NCBI GenBank assembly: GCA_947497905.1
Contig: CANMIH010000011.1
Span: 1-64,000 of the forward strand
DNA: 64,000 nt
Origin: an uncultured Pelagimonas sp.
Lineage (GTDB): Bacteria; Pseudomonadota; Alphaproteobacteria; Rhodobacterales; Rhodobacteraceae
Reading direction: 5' to 3'
The notes beneath the pieces are model-generated. The model saw only the letters and a list, made by a program, of their open reading frames with translations. It was not told the origin of the DNA and ran no database searches. The translations under genes and the position numbers were made by a program. Below, in pieces: positions 8,549 to 16,380 of the stretch (its first letter is position 1; the number at the start of each line of letters is the position of its first letter).

Positions 8549-10582
8549 GTGGCGAAACTACTTGAACCGTTTCAGCTCAAACACCTGACGTTGCGCAATC
8601 GCATCGTCAGCACTTCCCACGCACCTAACTATGTCGAAGACGGCCACCCACGCGACCGCTATAGGTTGTACCACGAAGAGAAAGCCAAGGGTGGCGTTGC
8701 GCTGACCATGATTGGCGGTTCGACCAACATCTCCCCTGACAGCCCCTCAGTATTCGGCCAACTTTATGCGGGCGACGACAGTATCATTCCGTGGTTTCAA
8801 AAACTCACCGAAGGTGTGCACAAACACGGTGCCGCAGTCATGTGCCAGATTACCCATATGGGCCGCAGAACCGCTTGGGATGATGGGCATTGGTTACCGG
8901 TTCTGGCGCCCTCCAGCGTGCGTGAGCGCGCTCATCGTGCCTTTCCCAAGGTGATGGAATATGAAGACATCGAGCGGGTAATTGAAGATTTTGCTTCAGC
9001 CGCGCGGCGTTGTCAGCAAGGCGGGTTCGATGGCATCGAGATACTGTCACATTCGCATCTCCTGGGTCAGTTCCTGTCTCCGCTGACCAATCAACGTGAT
9101 GATCACTATGGTGGCTCATTGGAGAACCGCATGCGTCTGACCCACGAGGTTCTGGACGCCGTGCGCACAGAGGTCGGCCCCGAGTTTATCCTGTCCATGC
9201 GCATCACTGGCGATGAGTTGATAGAGGGAGGTCTAAGCGTAGATGAATGTGTCGCCGCCGCCCGGCTTCTGGAGGCCTCAGAGCAGGTCGACCTGCTCAA
9301 CATTCTGGCTGGAGCCCCCTACGATGACCTTGGGCTAGCCGAATGGGTACGCCCCATGGGCCTGCCCGCCGCCCCGCATATCTCAGTAGCTGGGCAAATC
9401 CGTAAGGCCGTTAACTTGCCGGTCCTTCATGCAGGCGGCATCGCAGATATTGCGACGGCCCACCACGCAGTCTCTGGCGGTCATGTTGATCTCGTTGGCA
9501 TGACGCGCGCACTGATGGCCGATCCATATCTGGTAAGCAAACTAGCACGAGGTGAAGAAGACCGCATCCGCCCTTGTGTCGGCCTAGGCTATTGCGTGGA
9601 TCGGGTCAATCAAGGCAAACCCGCCGTCTGTGGGCATAACGCCGCCACAGGGCGGGAACAGACTTTGCCCCATATCATCACGCGCAGCCGCAACCGCAGC
9701 CGCAAGAAGGTCGTTGTTGTCGGCGGGGGACCTGGGGGGCTGGAGGCCGCCCGGATTAGCGCCCTGCGCGGACACGAAGTTGTACTATTTGAGGCTTCAG
9801 ATCGTCTTGGTGGACAGCTTGTTCTGGGCGCCAAGGGGAAGACGCGCAGGCAGGTTGGGGGCGTTGCCGACTGGTTGATTTCTGAAGTAAATACACTTGG
9901 CGTCGACATCCATCTCAACGCCTATGCCGAAGCCGACGACGTGCTGCCCCTAACGCCGGATCTGATCGTAATCGCCACCGGTGGCTGGCCTGTCCCCCCG
10001 TCCATTCCTGGCAAGGAACTGGTGACTTCCAGCTGGGAGGTGTTGTCCAGAGAGACCCGTGTCACAGGCGACGTTCTATTGTTTGACGAAACCGGTGACC
10101 ACCCCGCCGCTGTCACGGCTGACGTGCTGACGGGAGGCGGCTGCTGCGTCGAACTTGTGACACCCGACCGTGCGCCTTTACACGAGCTCGGCCCAACAAC
10201 CTCTGCTGTAGCTTTGCGTGATTTGACGACCAATGGGGTAACCTTTACCAGTCTTCTGGAGCTCGTCGCTCTAACGCGTGAAGGCAACAAGGTTCGCGCC
10301 TGCCTGCGCCATGTATTGACGGGCGCATTCTTTGAACGTCTTGTCGACCACGTTGTCGTCGAACATGGTACGGTTCCGATGGACGACCTTTATCACGACC
10401 TCAAACCGCGTTCGAAAAACCTTGGACAGGTCAACCACTTGGCGCTGATCAACGGGACGTACCCATTCGTCGACGCCGTTCAGAATAATCGATTTTACCT
10501 CGCGCGCATTGGAGATGCAGTCGTCAGTCGCAATATGCACGCCGCAATTCTCGACGCCTTGCGAATTTGTAGCAAGTTCTGA
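8549..10582 (+). CDS. TMADH/dienoyl-CoA-reductase-type flavoprotein, N-methylproline demethylase-like
   Basis: About 677 residues. The N-terminal TIM-barrel (1-340) is of the Old Yellow Enzyme class (LRNRIV, HLLGQFLSPLTNQR, GGSLENRMR). A cysteine cluster follows (CVGLGYC with a further Cys 12 residues on), the site of a [4Fe-4S] centre in this family. The C-terminal half holds an FAD/NAD(P) Rossmann motif (VVVVGGGPGGLEAARI). This layout is that of trimethylamine dehydrogenase, 2,4-dienoyl-CoA reductase and N-methylproline demethylase; the RPCVGxxYC form recalls the demethylase group. GTG 8549 is preferred to TTG 8543 because AAGGA sits nine bases before it. It stands alone in front of a 230-base gap with no gene. 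The substrate is probably an N-methylated amine, but this is not proven. Confidence 0.75.
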   Translation: MAKLLEPFQLKHLTLRNRIVSTSHAPNYVEDGHPRDRYRLYHEEKAKGGVALTMIGGSTNISPDSPSVFGQLYAGDDSIIPWFQKLTEGVHKHGAAVMCQITHMGRRTAWDDGHWLPVLAPSSVRERAHRAFPKVMEYEDIERVIEDFASAARRCQQGGFDGIEILSHSHLLGQFLSPLTNQRDDHYGGSLENRMRLTHEVLDAVRTEVGPEFILSMRITGDELIEGGLSVDECVAAARLLEASEQVDLLNILAGAPYDDLGLAEWVRPMGLPAAPHISVAGQIRKAVNLPVLHAGGIADIATAHHAVSGGHVDLVGMTRALMADPYLVSKLARGEEDRIRPCVGLGYCVDRVNQGKPAVCGHNAATGREQTLPHIITRSRNRSRKKVVVVGGGPGGLEAARISALRGHEVVLFEASDRLGGQLVLGAKGKTRRQVGGVADWLISEVNTLGVDIHLNAYAEADDVLPLTPDLIVIATGGWPVPPSIPGKELVTSSWEVLSRETRVTGDVLLFDETGDHPAAVTADVLTGGGCCVELVTPDRAPLHELGPTTSAVALRDLTTNGVTFTSLLELVALTREGNKVRACLRHVLTGAFFERLVDHVVVEHGTVPMDDLYHDLKPRSKNLGQVNHLALINGTYPFVDAVQNNRFYLARIGDAVVSRNMHAAILDALRICSKF

Positions 10583-10812
10583 TCAAGGCTAAGCGCATTA
10601 ATTGCCGATAGTACACGGCTCCAGTGATACGAACCTGCGCAGGCTTATATGGCTACAAGACATCTCTTGATCTGGCTGAAAAATCAATCCCTGCACTTCT
10701 AACCCAAATTAGCGGCCTTTAGGCGAGCAGGTCACGATGTCTAGCACCCCATATGGGCAAATAATCACATTCTAAGTCACCATGCCACTCACTGCGCCCA
10801 AGATCAAAAATT

Positions 10813-11394
10813 TCAATTGTCACTCAGGCGTTTCTGCCATTGGTGTTCATAGGATTCCAGTGCCTGTCGAAAACCCTCTAAGGACCAAGTGAGTTCAAAT
10901 CGGCGCAGATGAGGATCCACGAAAGAGAATTCGATGGAACTACCAATACTCATCGCCTGCAAAACTTCGTCTGACCTAACCGGGTCTAGCGTGCAATGTG
11001 CAAACAAAAGACATTGCGGGTTCCGCATCCGCCAGATGATTTCACCATTTCTTCTAATTACAAACCCACCTGGTAAAAAAACTGTCCCTATCTCTGGTCC
11101 AAACATCACATCGTGCTTGCCAAAAGGGGCGTTTTTTCGCGGAGTTATGAAGGTGAACAACGCCCCAAATTTTGGACGCTCTGCATAAACATCGACCCAC
11201 CGGATGTAGCATCTTTGTTTCAGCGTTCCGAACTCGTCACGTTCGTCACAAATAACATTCCAAATTCCGTGAAACGAGTGGTGCGTTCCGCGCCAGTTGC
11301 TTGCAGTATCACGCCCCTGCAAATCTTGTGCAGTAGAAGGCCCGGCCAAGAATAGTACCAGCCAGAGCGAAAAGGCTCGAAGACAAAACATCAT
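10813..11394 (-). CDS. Exported IalB-like protein
   Basis: 193 residues with a Sec signal peptide (cleavage probably after STAQ, near residue 23). The mature part has four cysteines, at NVICDERD, QRCYIRW, PQCLL and AHCTL. This cysteine pattern and the W...C...RC start resemble the invasion-associated locus B family of periplasmic proteins in alphaproteobacteria; the match is by pattern only. Its ATG overlaps the stop of the upstream thioredoxin-like gene by four bases, so the two are co-translated. A periplasmic disulfide-bonded protein handled by that neighbour is a reasonable inference. Confidence 0.55.
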   Translation of the reverse strand: MMFCLRAFSLWLVLFLAGPSTAQDLQGRDTASNWRGTHHSFHGIWNVICDERDEFGTLKQRCYIRWVDVYAERPKFGALFTFITPRKNAPFGKHDVMFGPEIGTVFLPGGFVIRRNGEIIWRMRNPQCLLFAHCTLDPVRSDEVLQAMSIGSSIEFSFVDPHLRRFELTWSLEGFRQALESYEHQWQKRLSDN

Positions 11395-11783
11395 TGCTCA
11401 CTCGCCAAGCGCTTCGCTTCGACCAGCGCTTGGCGCCAATCAGGTCCGTGCACTGACTTGATTTGACCATTCTGTGACACAAAAAAGATCGGTGGGTAGA
11501 CAAATTCCAACTGTGGCGCTGCTAGGCGCAATATCGGATCGCGGTCGCCATAAACTCCCATTTCAGGGACATGACGCGTTTTAGCGATGATATTATCTTC
11601 AACCGCAAACCCTAGACGTTCTCCATCAGCTTGAACATCTGCAAGGTTGTTGCGTTTGAATGCCATGCAAGGGGGACAATCCTCGGCTCCATAAAAATGG
11701 AACGTAACGTGACCCGAAGCATATGTAGGCCCCGCTCCTAAAGCGATAGCAACAGCACCCGTAATAAATTCTCTTCGTCTCAT
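11391..11783 (-). CDS. Exported thioredoxin-like protein with CPPC motif
   Basis: About 130 residues. The N-terminus has a twin-arginine-like signal (RRREFITGA followed by a hydrophobic run). The mature domain begins with VTFHFYGAEDCPPCMAFK, a thioredoxin-fold active site with CPPC, and has the cis-Pro region YPPIFFVSQNG. ATG 11783 is chosen because GGGAAGAAG lies just before it and the signal starts there; the frame is open further upstream but without signal-like sequence. It would work in the periplasm as a thiol-disulfide oxidoreductase. The downstream gene overlaps it and encodes a four-cysteine exported protein. Confidence 0.75.
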   Translation of the reverse strand: MRRREFITGAVAIALGAGPTYASGHVTFHFYGAEDCPPCMAFKRNNLADVQADGERLGFAVEDNIIAKTRHVPEMGVYGDRDPILRLAAPQLEFVYPPIFFVSQNGQIKSVHGPDWRQALVEAKRLASEQ

Positions 11784-11801
11784 ATTCTTCTTCCCGATAG
11801 G

Positions 11802-11826
11802 TCCGGAGCCAAAAAACGGCTCCGGA
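11802..11826 (-). terminator. Strong hairpin after metallo-hydrolase gene
   Basis: A perfect 9-bp stem (TCCGGAGCC paired with GGCTCCGGA) encloses a 7-base loop that is six T plus G on the minus strand. It lies between the stop of the metallo-hydrolase (11858) and the start of the thioredoxin-like gene (11783), so it probably ends or reduces transcription there. No U-run follows the stem. Confidence 0.5.
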
Positions 11827-11857
11827 TACACTTTACTAAACATTTGTTGTGTTTGAC

Positions 11858-12838
11858 TCAGACAGTATATCGATACTCCTCCGGCACCCAGGCGTAGGCA
11901 TCGCCACTGCGCGCCACATGCCCAAAGGACGGGAACGGGCAGTGGGGCGAGGCCACCAACAGTTTGTCATGCGCCGCCATGTCCAGCAGCTTGGCGCGGG
12001 TCTTCTTGCCGGTTTCGCCGTCCACATCGAACACCAGACCTGCTTCGGGGTGCTGGAATTGCACCGCCGCCACGCCGCAGGCGTCGCCCCAGATCAGCAG
12101 CTCATCGCCGTCAAAGCCAAAGTGATAGCCGGTCTGACCCGGCGTGTGGCCGTGCAGTTCCATCGCAGTGACACCGGTGATCAGCTCGGGCGCACCCGAG
12201 AAAATGTTGAGCCGCCCGTCATAAGCCGCCTTGACGTCCAGCGCGGCTTGATACCACGGTTTGGCGAAATCAGGGGCCGAGGCCAGGTTGGTTTCCGAGG
12301 CCCAGAACTCGATTTCCTTTTGTGCCACATGCACTTGGGCATTGGCGAAAGTCGCCTTGCCATCTGCGGTGATCAGCGCGCCGATATGGTCGGGGTGCAT
12401 GTGGGTGATCAGAATGTCGTCGATCTGATCGGCGGAGTGACCAGCAGCAGCCAGCATTTCCAGGAATTTGCCAGCGGTGGGGCCAAACAGTTCGGCCGAG
12501 CCGCTGTCGACCAGGATCAGACGATCGCCGGTGTTCACCAGATAGGAGGTGATGCCGATGCGGATGTTGCCGTTGTCGGGCAGGAAACTGTCTGCAATGG
12601 CCTGCTTGACGCCAGCTTCTTCAATGCCGACCCACAGGTTGTGGGCAATGTCCAAGTAGCCGTCCAGCAGCGCAGTGACTTCGGCGTTGCCCACCTTGCG
12701 GCGGTAGAAACCGGGGGCTTGTGCGCCGGCCAGCGGGGCAGCGGCGCTGGCCTTGGTCGCCATCAACGGCGTTGCGATCGCGGCAGAGGCGGCGACAGCG
12801 GCCCCGGTCAGGGCCTGACGGCGGGAAATGAGGGTCAT
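11858..12838 (-). CDS. Exported metallo-beta-lactamase-fold hydrolase
   Basis: 326 residues. A twin-arginine signal (SRRQALTGAAV) and an Ala-rich run end near residue 35. The metal site THMHPDHIG (about residues 145-153) is the HxHxDH motif, a further His lies in ELHGHTPGQ and an Asp in WGDACG, so two zinc ions are expected. ATG 12838 is preferred over the ATG 15 bases upstream because GGAG lies nine bases before it. The fold includes lactonases and other esterases; the GHTPGQTGYHF segment is common in AHL-lactonase-like and related hydrolases. It is followed 42 bases upstream on the same strand by an exported SGNH hydrolase, with which it may be co-transcribed. Confidence 0.8.
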   Translation of the reverse strand: MTLISRRQALTGAAVAASAAIATPLMATKASAAAPLAGAQAPGFYRRKVGNAEVTALLDGYLDIAHNLWVGIEEAGVKQAIADSFLPDNGNIRIGITSYLVNTGDRLILVDSGSAELFGPTAGKFLEMLAAAGHSADQIDDILITHMHPDHIGALITADGKATFANAQVHVAQKEIEFWASETNLASAPDFAKPWYQAALDVKAAYDGRLNIFSGAPELITGVTAMELHGHTPGQTGYHFGFDGDELLIWGDACGVAAVQFQHPEAGLVFDVDGETGKKTRAKLLDMAAHDKLLVASPHCPFPSFGHVARSGDAYAWVPEEYRYTV

Positions 12839-12879
12839 GAGAGATGTCTCCATGGTTTGGGTTGAGTGGGTTATGGGTG

Positions 12880-13563
12880 TTATTCGCGCAGCAGATCGGC
12901 CACGACTGGCGCCAGCGCCCGCCCGAGTTTCTGTTGCGCGGCAGCGGTCAGATGCACCCCGTCCGCCCCGTCAGCGCGGGTCACGGATCCCGCGTCAAAG
13001 ACCGGGATACCGGTTCGCCGGGACAGACGAGTATAGGCCTTGGACAGGGCTTCCGAGCCGGGTTGCGAGCCGCCAAAGATATAGGCAAGCCCGCCCTGTT
13101 CCGGGTTGGTCAGCGGCGGCGGGGTCACCACCAGAACCTGTTCTACACCGCCCGTTTGCAGGATCCGCGCAAGAGAGAAGACTGACCGCGCAATGATGTC
13201 CGCGTCCCGCTCCTGACCGCTTTGCAGGTCGTTGGTGCCCAGCATCACCACCGCTAGATCCAACGGCAGATGACGAGCGACCAGATCGGGTAGCGGGGTG
13301 GTCACAGCGCGTCCGATATTGTCAAACGGACGCCCCGCACCCAAGTCAGTACGCCGACCGATGCGACCCTCCACCACCACCACGGCATGAGGGAGAGCCG
13401 CATCAAGCACCCGCCCCCACCGCACGGTTTCACCGTGCCGCGGGCCGGATGCGTTGGACCCCCAGGTGTTGCTGTCTCCCAGCACAAGAATCCGCATCTC
13501 GGCCCAGCCGGGCACAGGCGCGGCGCACAGCATCACAACACACAAGAAGACAGAGCGGATCAC
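12880..13563 (-). CDS. Exported SGNH/GDSL arylesterase-type hydrolase
   Basis: 227 residues with a Sec signal peptide (cleavage after GWAE, near 22). Block I reads LVLGDSNTWG with the nucleophile Ser, block III VMLGTNDL with the Asn, and block V GADGVHL with the catalytic Asp and His. These are the marks of small SGNH esterases/lipases. It is a paralogue of the cytosolic enzyme at 15672-16343, sharing GDSNTWG, GTNDL and the LVV-P-P segment. It lies just upstream of the exported metallo-hydrolase, so two secreted ester- or lactone-cleaving enzymes are encoded side by side. Confidence 0.82.
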   Translation of the reverse strand: MIRSVFLCVVMLCAAPVPGWAEMRILVLGDSNTWGSNASGPRHGETVRWGRVLDAALPHAVVVVEGRIGRRTDLGAGRPFDNIGRAVTTPLPDLVARHLPLDLAVVMLGTNDLQSGQERDADIIARSVFSLARILQTGGVEQVLVVTPPPLTNPEQGGLAYIFGGSQPGSEALSKAYTRLSRRTGIPVFDAGSVTRADGADGVHLTAAAQQKLGRALAPVVADLLRE

Positions 13564-13607
13564 CAGAGGATTCCTTTTGTTTTCATCATGATGATCAATC
13601 TAACCCC

Positions 13608-13639
13608 TGCCCTGCCCGCATCGAACAGGGCACCTTTTT
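13608..13639 (+). terminator. Stem-loop with T-run, no upstream gene
   Basis: TGCCCTG pairs with CAGGGCA across an 11-base loop and is followed by ACCTTTTT on the plus strand. It has the form of a rho-independent terminator, but no plus-strand gene ends nearby. It may end antisense transcripts or act in the leader of the gene at 13780. Confidence 0.35.
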
Positions 13640-13779
13640 GTAACCATGGGCGTTCCGGTCACGTTCGGGTGAGAATGGCGTTACAAGTGGTGAATTCGCC
13701 GGGTTTTTCGCTCTGAAATCCGCCAATGTGACGGCTCAAACGCTCCCTGTTTCACACCCAGCCAGAAAGCCCCCGTTTC

Positions 13780-14220
13780 ATGACTAGCACCGACCAGATT
13801 CGCCGCCTTCTGAACGCCTACAGCTTCACGCTTGACAGCGGTGATCTGGAGGGGTTTGCGGATCTGTTTGCACGGGGTGAATGGGTGTTTGACGGAGGCG
13901 CGCCGCTAGCGGGGCGGCAGGAGGTACGCGACAAGCTGCTGTCGCGGGTGGTGTTGTATTCCGATGGCTCCCCACGCACCCGGCACCTGTCGACAAATGA
14001 GGATCTGCACGTGGATGAGGAAGCCGGAACCGCGCACTGCCGGCGTTATGTCACGGTCATTCAACAGACGGACGCGCTGCCACTACAGGTGATCTATTCC
14101 GGCGAGTATTTCGACGAGTTCGCCCGGGACGAAAACGGGAGCTGGCACTACACCCGTCTGTCGATCAGCCGTCCGTTTTATGGCGACCTCAGTCAGCACA
14201 TCCGGCCATCGGGGGCGTAA
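13780..14220 (+). CDS. NTF2-like/SnoaL-like small enzyme
   Basis: 146 residues. The start DQIRRLLNAYSFTLDSGDL and the following LFARGEWVFDGG, with HLSTNEDLHVD in the middle, fit the cone-shaped alpha+beta NTF2/SnoaL-like domain used by dehydratases, isomerases and ring-hydroxylating dioxygenase beta subunits. No signal peptide. It is divergent from the SGNH hydrolase gene and its end meets the convergent LysR gene with three bases between. The substrate is unknown. Two other NTF2-like genes occur in the window (32766 and 40591). Confidence 0.7.
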   Translation: MTSTDQIRRLLNAYSFTLDSGDLEGFADLFARGEWVFDGGAPLAGRQEVRDKLLSRVVLYSDGSPRTRHLSTNEDLHVDEEAGTAHCRRYVTVIQQTDALPLQVIYSGEYFDEFARDENGSWHYTRLSISRPFYGDLSQHIRPSGA

Positions 14221-14223
14221 GCT

Positions 14224-15120
14224 TTAATCCACCGCCGTCTCGGCCAGCCAGTCGACGAATTGGCGCGCCGCGCGTTTACGCATCCCGGCGGGAGAGCGCA
14301 GCACCCGGTAGTGATAACCGGGCAGCTGTGGTCCCTCCAGCTCGACAAAACCGTCATCGAATTCCACCGATCGCACGATGGTACGGCTAAGAAGCGCCGC
14401 GCCATGGCCCCGTTTCAGGGCGTCAAACGCCAGATTGTAAGCGTCGAAACTCATCCGGCGATAGCTATCGTAATCCTCGATCCCAGCGGCAGAGAACCAC
14501 GCCTTCCAGGACGGCGCCGTCAGGGACGAGTTTTCCCATCGCACGTCGATTAGCCGCTTGCGGGTCAGAAATTCGATCCGCGCCGCCCGGTTCGGGGTCA
14601 GCAAATCGCGGCTAACGGCGGCAACGTAGTATTCCTGATAAAGCGGGATTTCATCGCTGTTTTCCGCAGGCGCCGCTCCATAACGCACCGCAACGTCGAT
14701 CTCGCTCCCGCTCATATCCATCGCGCTTTCGCTGGCGAAAACATTCAGGGTCAGCTGTGGGAAGGCGTCGTAGAATTCACCCAACCGTGGCTGCAACCAA
14801 TAGCGGGCGAATTCCCGTGTGGTCGAAATCGTCACCGTATTGGTATCGATGTTGCCATAAGTTTCAGCGAAAGCCGCCGCCAGACTGTCCATGCCGCGGG
14901 TGATATCAGGCAACATCCGCGCACCCTGATCGGTCAGTGAGATATTGCGCCCGGCCCGTTCGAACAGCTTGATATCCAGCAGGTTTTCCAGATGTCGGAT
15001 CTGATGGCTAATCGCAGTGGGCGTCACCGAAAGCTCATCGGCCGCCTCGGAAATACTCTCAAGACGGGCCGCCGCCTCAAAGGCGCGGATGGCGTTCAGG
15101 GGGGGCAGTCGGCGTTTCAT
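14224..15120 (-). CDS. LysR-family regulator, GcvA-type
   Basis: 298 residues. A winged helix-turn-helix occupies residues 1-65 (LNAIRAFEAAARLESISEAA, then LSVTPTAISHQIRHLE), followed by a periplasmic-binding-fold effector domain to the end. The PLNAIRAFEAAAR and AISHQI pattern is of the GcvA/AmpR subgroup. It lies downstream of the Pot-type transport operon on the same strand and may control it or the convergent NTF2-like gene. No autoregulatory site could be defined. Confidence 0.88.
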   Translation of the reverse strand: MKRRLPPLNAIRAFEAAARLESISEAADELSVTPTAISHQIRHLENLLDIKLFERAGRNISLTDQGARMLPDITRGMDSLAAAFAETYGNIDTNTVTISTTREFARYWLQPRLGEFYDAFPQLTLNVFASESAMDMSGSEIDVAVRYGAAPAENSDEIPLYQEYYVAAVSRDLLTPNRAARIEFLTRKRLIDVRWENSSLTAPSWKAWFSAAGIEDYDSYRRMSFDAYNLAFDALKRGHGAALLSRTIVRSVEFDDGFVELEGPQLPGYHYRVLRSPAGMRKRAARQFVDWLAETAVD

Positions 15121-15190
15121 CTTGTCCTTTCATGACACGAACCACGCGGTTCGACAAAGTTGAAATATCTGCATGAAAGGCATGAGAGTA

Positions 15191-15215
15191 CCCCGGACCA
15201 AAGCGCAGCCCGGGG
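15191..15215 (-). terminator. Hairpin at end of Pot-type operon
   Basis: CCCCGG and CCGGGG pair across a 13-base loop just after the stop of the exported protein gene (15224) on the minus strand. There is no U-run, so it is a weak terminator candidate for the operon that begins near 20429. Confidence 0.4.
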
Positions 15216-15223
15216 CAGTGAAA

Positions 15224-15616
15224 TCAGTGGATGTCGGAATAGGTAATGGTCACGCTGTCCACATTCACCAGATCCAGAAAGTCTTTGTTCACCGGATCGG
15301 CGACGAATTTGTCGAGCGCGGCGCGGCCAAGCTCTTCGCTTTCCCAATAGACAACTTCGATCCAGACGCCATCGGCCTGCAGAGCCACATAGCGATCCAC
15401 GAAACCTTCGTAATTGGCGGTCAGGTTGGCGTTGACGATGCCCCCGGCGGCGGCTTCGGACATCGCCTCGACGCTGACGCCCTCCTTGGCCTCGAAGGTC
15501 ACATATTCGATGGTTCCGGCTTTACTCAGATCTGCGGCCATTGCGGCTGTCATTGTCCCGATGGCCAGGGTGGTCGCAAGTGCTGCACTCTTCAGGCCTG
15601 TTGCAAGTTTCATCAT
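15224..15616 (-). CDS. Small exported dimeric alpha/beta-barrel-like protein
   Basis: About 130 residues with a clear Sec signal peptide (cleavage after AMAA, near 28). The mature part has the ABM/dimeric alpha/beta-barrel pattern, with IEYVTFEAKEGV, YEGFVDRYVAL and WIEVVYWES. It is clearly related to the protein at 25269-25655: both share the EY-F-EG start, the EVVYW-S-E core, FV-DP-K-FL, and an end in DS-YS. GGAGGAG lies before the ATG-ATG at 15616. It is the last gene of the operon formed by the Pot-type importer and the cytosolic SGNH hydrolase. Family members in the cytosol are monooxygenases or heme enzymes; an exported copy tied to importers suggests a periplasmic substrate-binding or modifying role, which is inference. 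Confidence 0.7.
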   Translation of the reverse strand: MMKLATGLKSAALATTLAIGTMTAAMAADLSKAGTIEYVTFEAKEGVSVEAMSEAAAGGIVNANLTANYEGFVDRYVALQADGVWIEVVYWESEELGRAALDKFVADPVNKDFLDLVNVDSVTITYSDIH

Positions 15617-15671
15617 GGATAACTCCTCCTGTTGCATGATGGATGGGGTGAGTGGTGGTGGATTTTGGGGG

Positions 15672-16343
15672 TCAGAGGCTGCGCACACAGTCGGCGATGG
15701 CGCGGCCCAGTTGGGCGTGTTGGTCCTGGCTCATGTGCAATCCATCGACGCCCGCCGCATTGCCGATCACGGCACCGGCGTCAAAACTTGCGATGCCGGC
15801 GCCGTCGGCGGCGGATCTGAGGGCGGCGCCAAGCGCCTCGGATTTGGCCTTGCCACCTTCGAACATCGCGGCGAAATCCGGGTGGGGCATGTCGTTGACC
15901 GGCGCGGGCGACACAACTAGCACCTGCGGTGCGTCATAGTGGTAGGCGACCCCGCCGCCACAGCCCTGCGCGACCTGCGCAACCTCGATGATCGCGGCGG
16001 CAATGTCTTCGGCAGAGCGGTTGGTGTCCGCCTTTAGGTCATTGGTCCCCAACGCAATGATCAGCAGATCTACCGGCATTTCCCGTGCAATCGCTGCAGG
16101 CAGGGTTTTCGCACCGTTGAACATGTCCGCCTTGATCGCGTTCCAGTCCATGGCCTCATCCAGATTGGTGGCGCGCACGGTCAGACCATCGACGGCGACG
16201 TCGTAATTCTTGCCCAGTTCCGCGGCCATAACGCCCGCCCAGCGGTCTTCGTCGGCATAGCGGGTCGAGGGGAACGCCTCCTCCACCCCGATCCAGCCCC
16301 AGGTGTTGCTGTCGCCATAGACGAGTACTTTCTTCTTGGCCAT
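15672..16343 (-). CDS. Cytosolic SGNH/GDSL hydrolase
   Basis: 223 residues, no signal peptide. Block I is LVYGDSNTWGW, block III IALGTNDLKAD, and the Asp/His pair lies in GVDGLHMS near the C-terminus. AAGGAG precedes ATG 16343. It is placed between the ATPase gene of the Pot-type importer and the exported alpha/beta-barrel protein, on the same strand with short gaps, so it probably acts on the imported compound, for example by cleaving an ester or acyl group. It is a paralogue of the exported enzyme at 12880-13563. Confidence 0.82.
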   Translation of the reverse strand: MAKKKVLVYGDSNTWGWIGVEEAFPSTRYADEDRWAGVMAAELGKNYDVAVDGLTVRATNLDEAMDWNAIKADMFNGAKTLPAAIAREMPVDLLIIALGTNDLKADTNRSAEDIAAAIIEVAQVAQGCGGGVAYHYDAPQVLVVSPAPVNDMPHPDFAAMFEGGKAKSEALGAALRSAADGAGIASFDAGAVIGNAAGVDGLHMSQDQHAQLGRAIADCVRSL

Positions 16344-16380
16344 GACAGGCTCCTTCATTCGTTTTTCAGGTGTTCGGTGA

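Noticed and set aside
11849-12865. 338-codon plus-strand open frame
   Set aside because: Antisense to the exported metallo-hydrolase, whose metal motif and Tat signal identify the real strand.
13608-13639. Terminator of a missed plus-strand gene
   Set aside because: No plus-strand coding sequence ends upstream; the area is the promoter side of the SGNH gene, so only the hairpin was listed.
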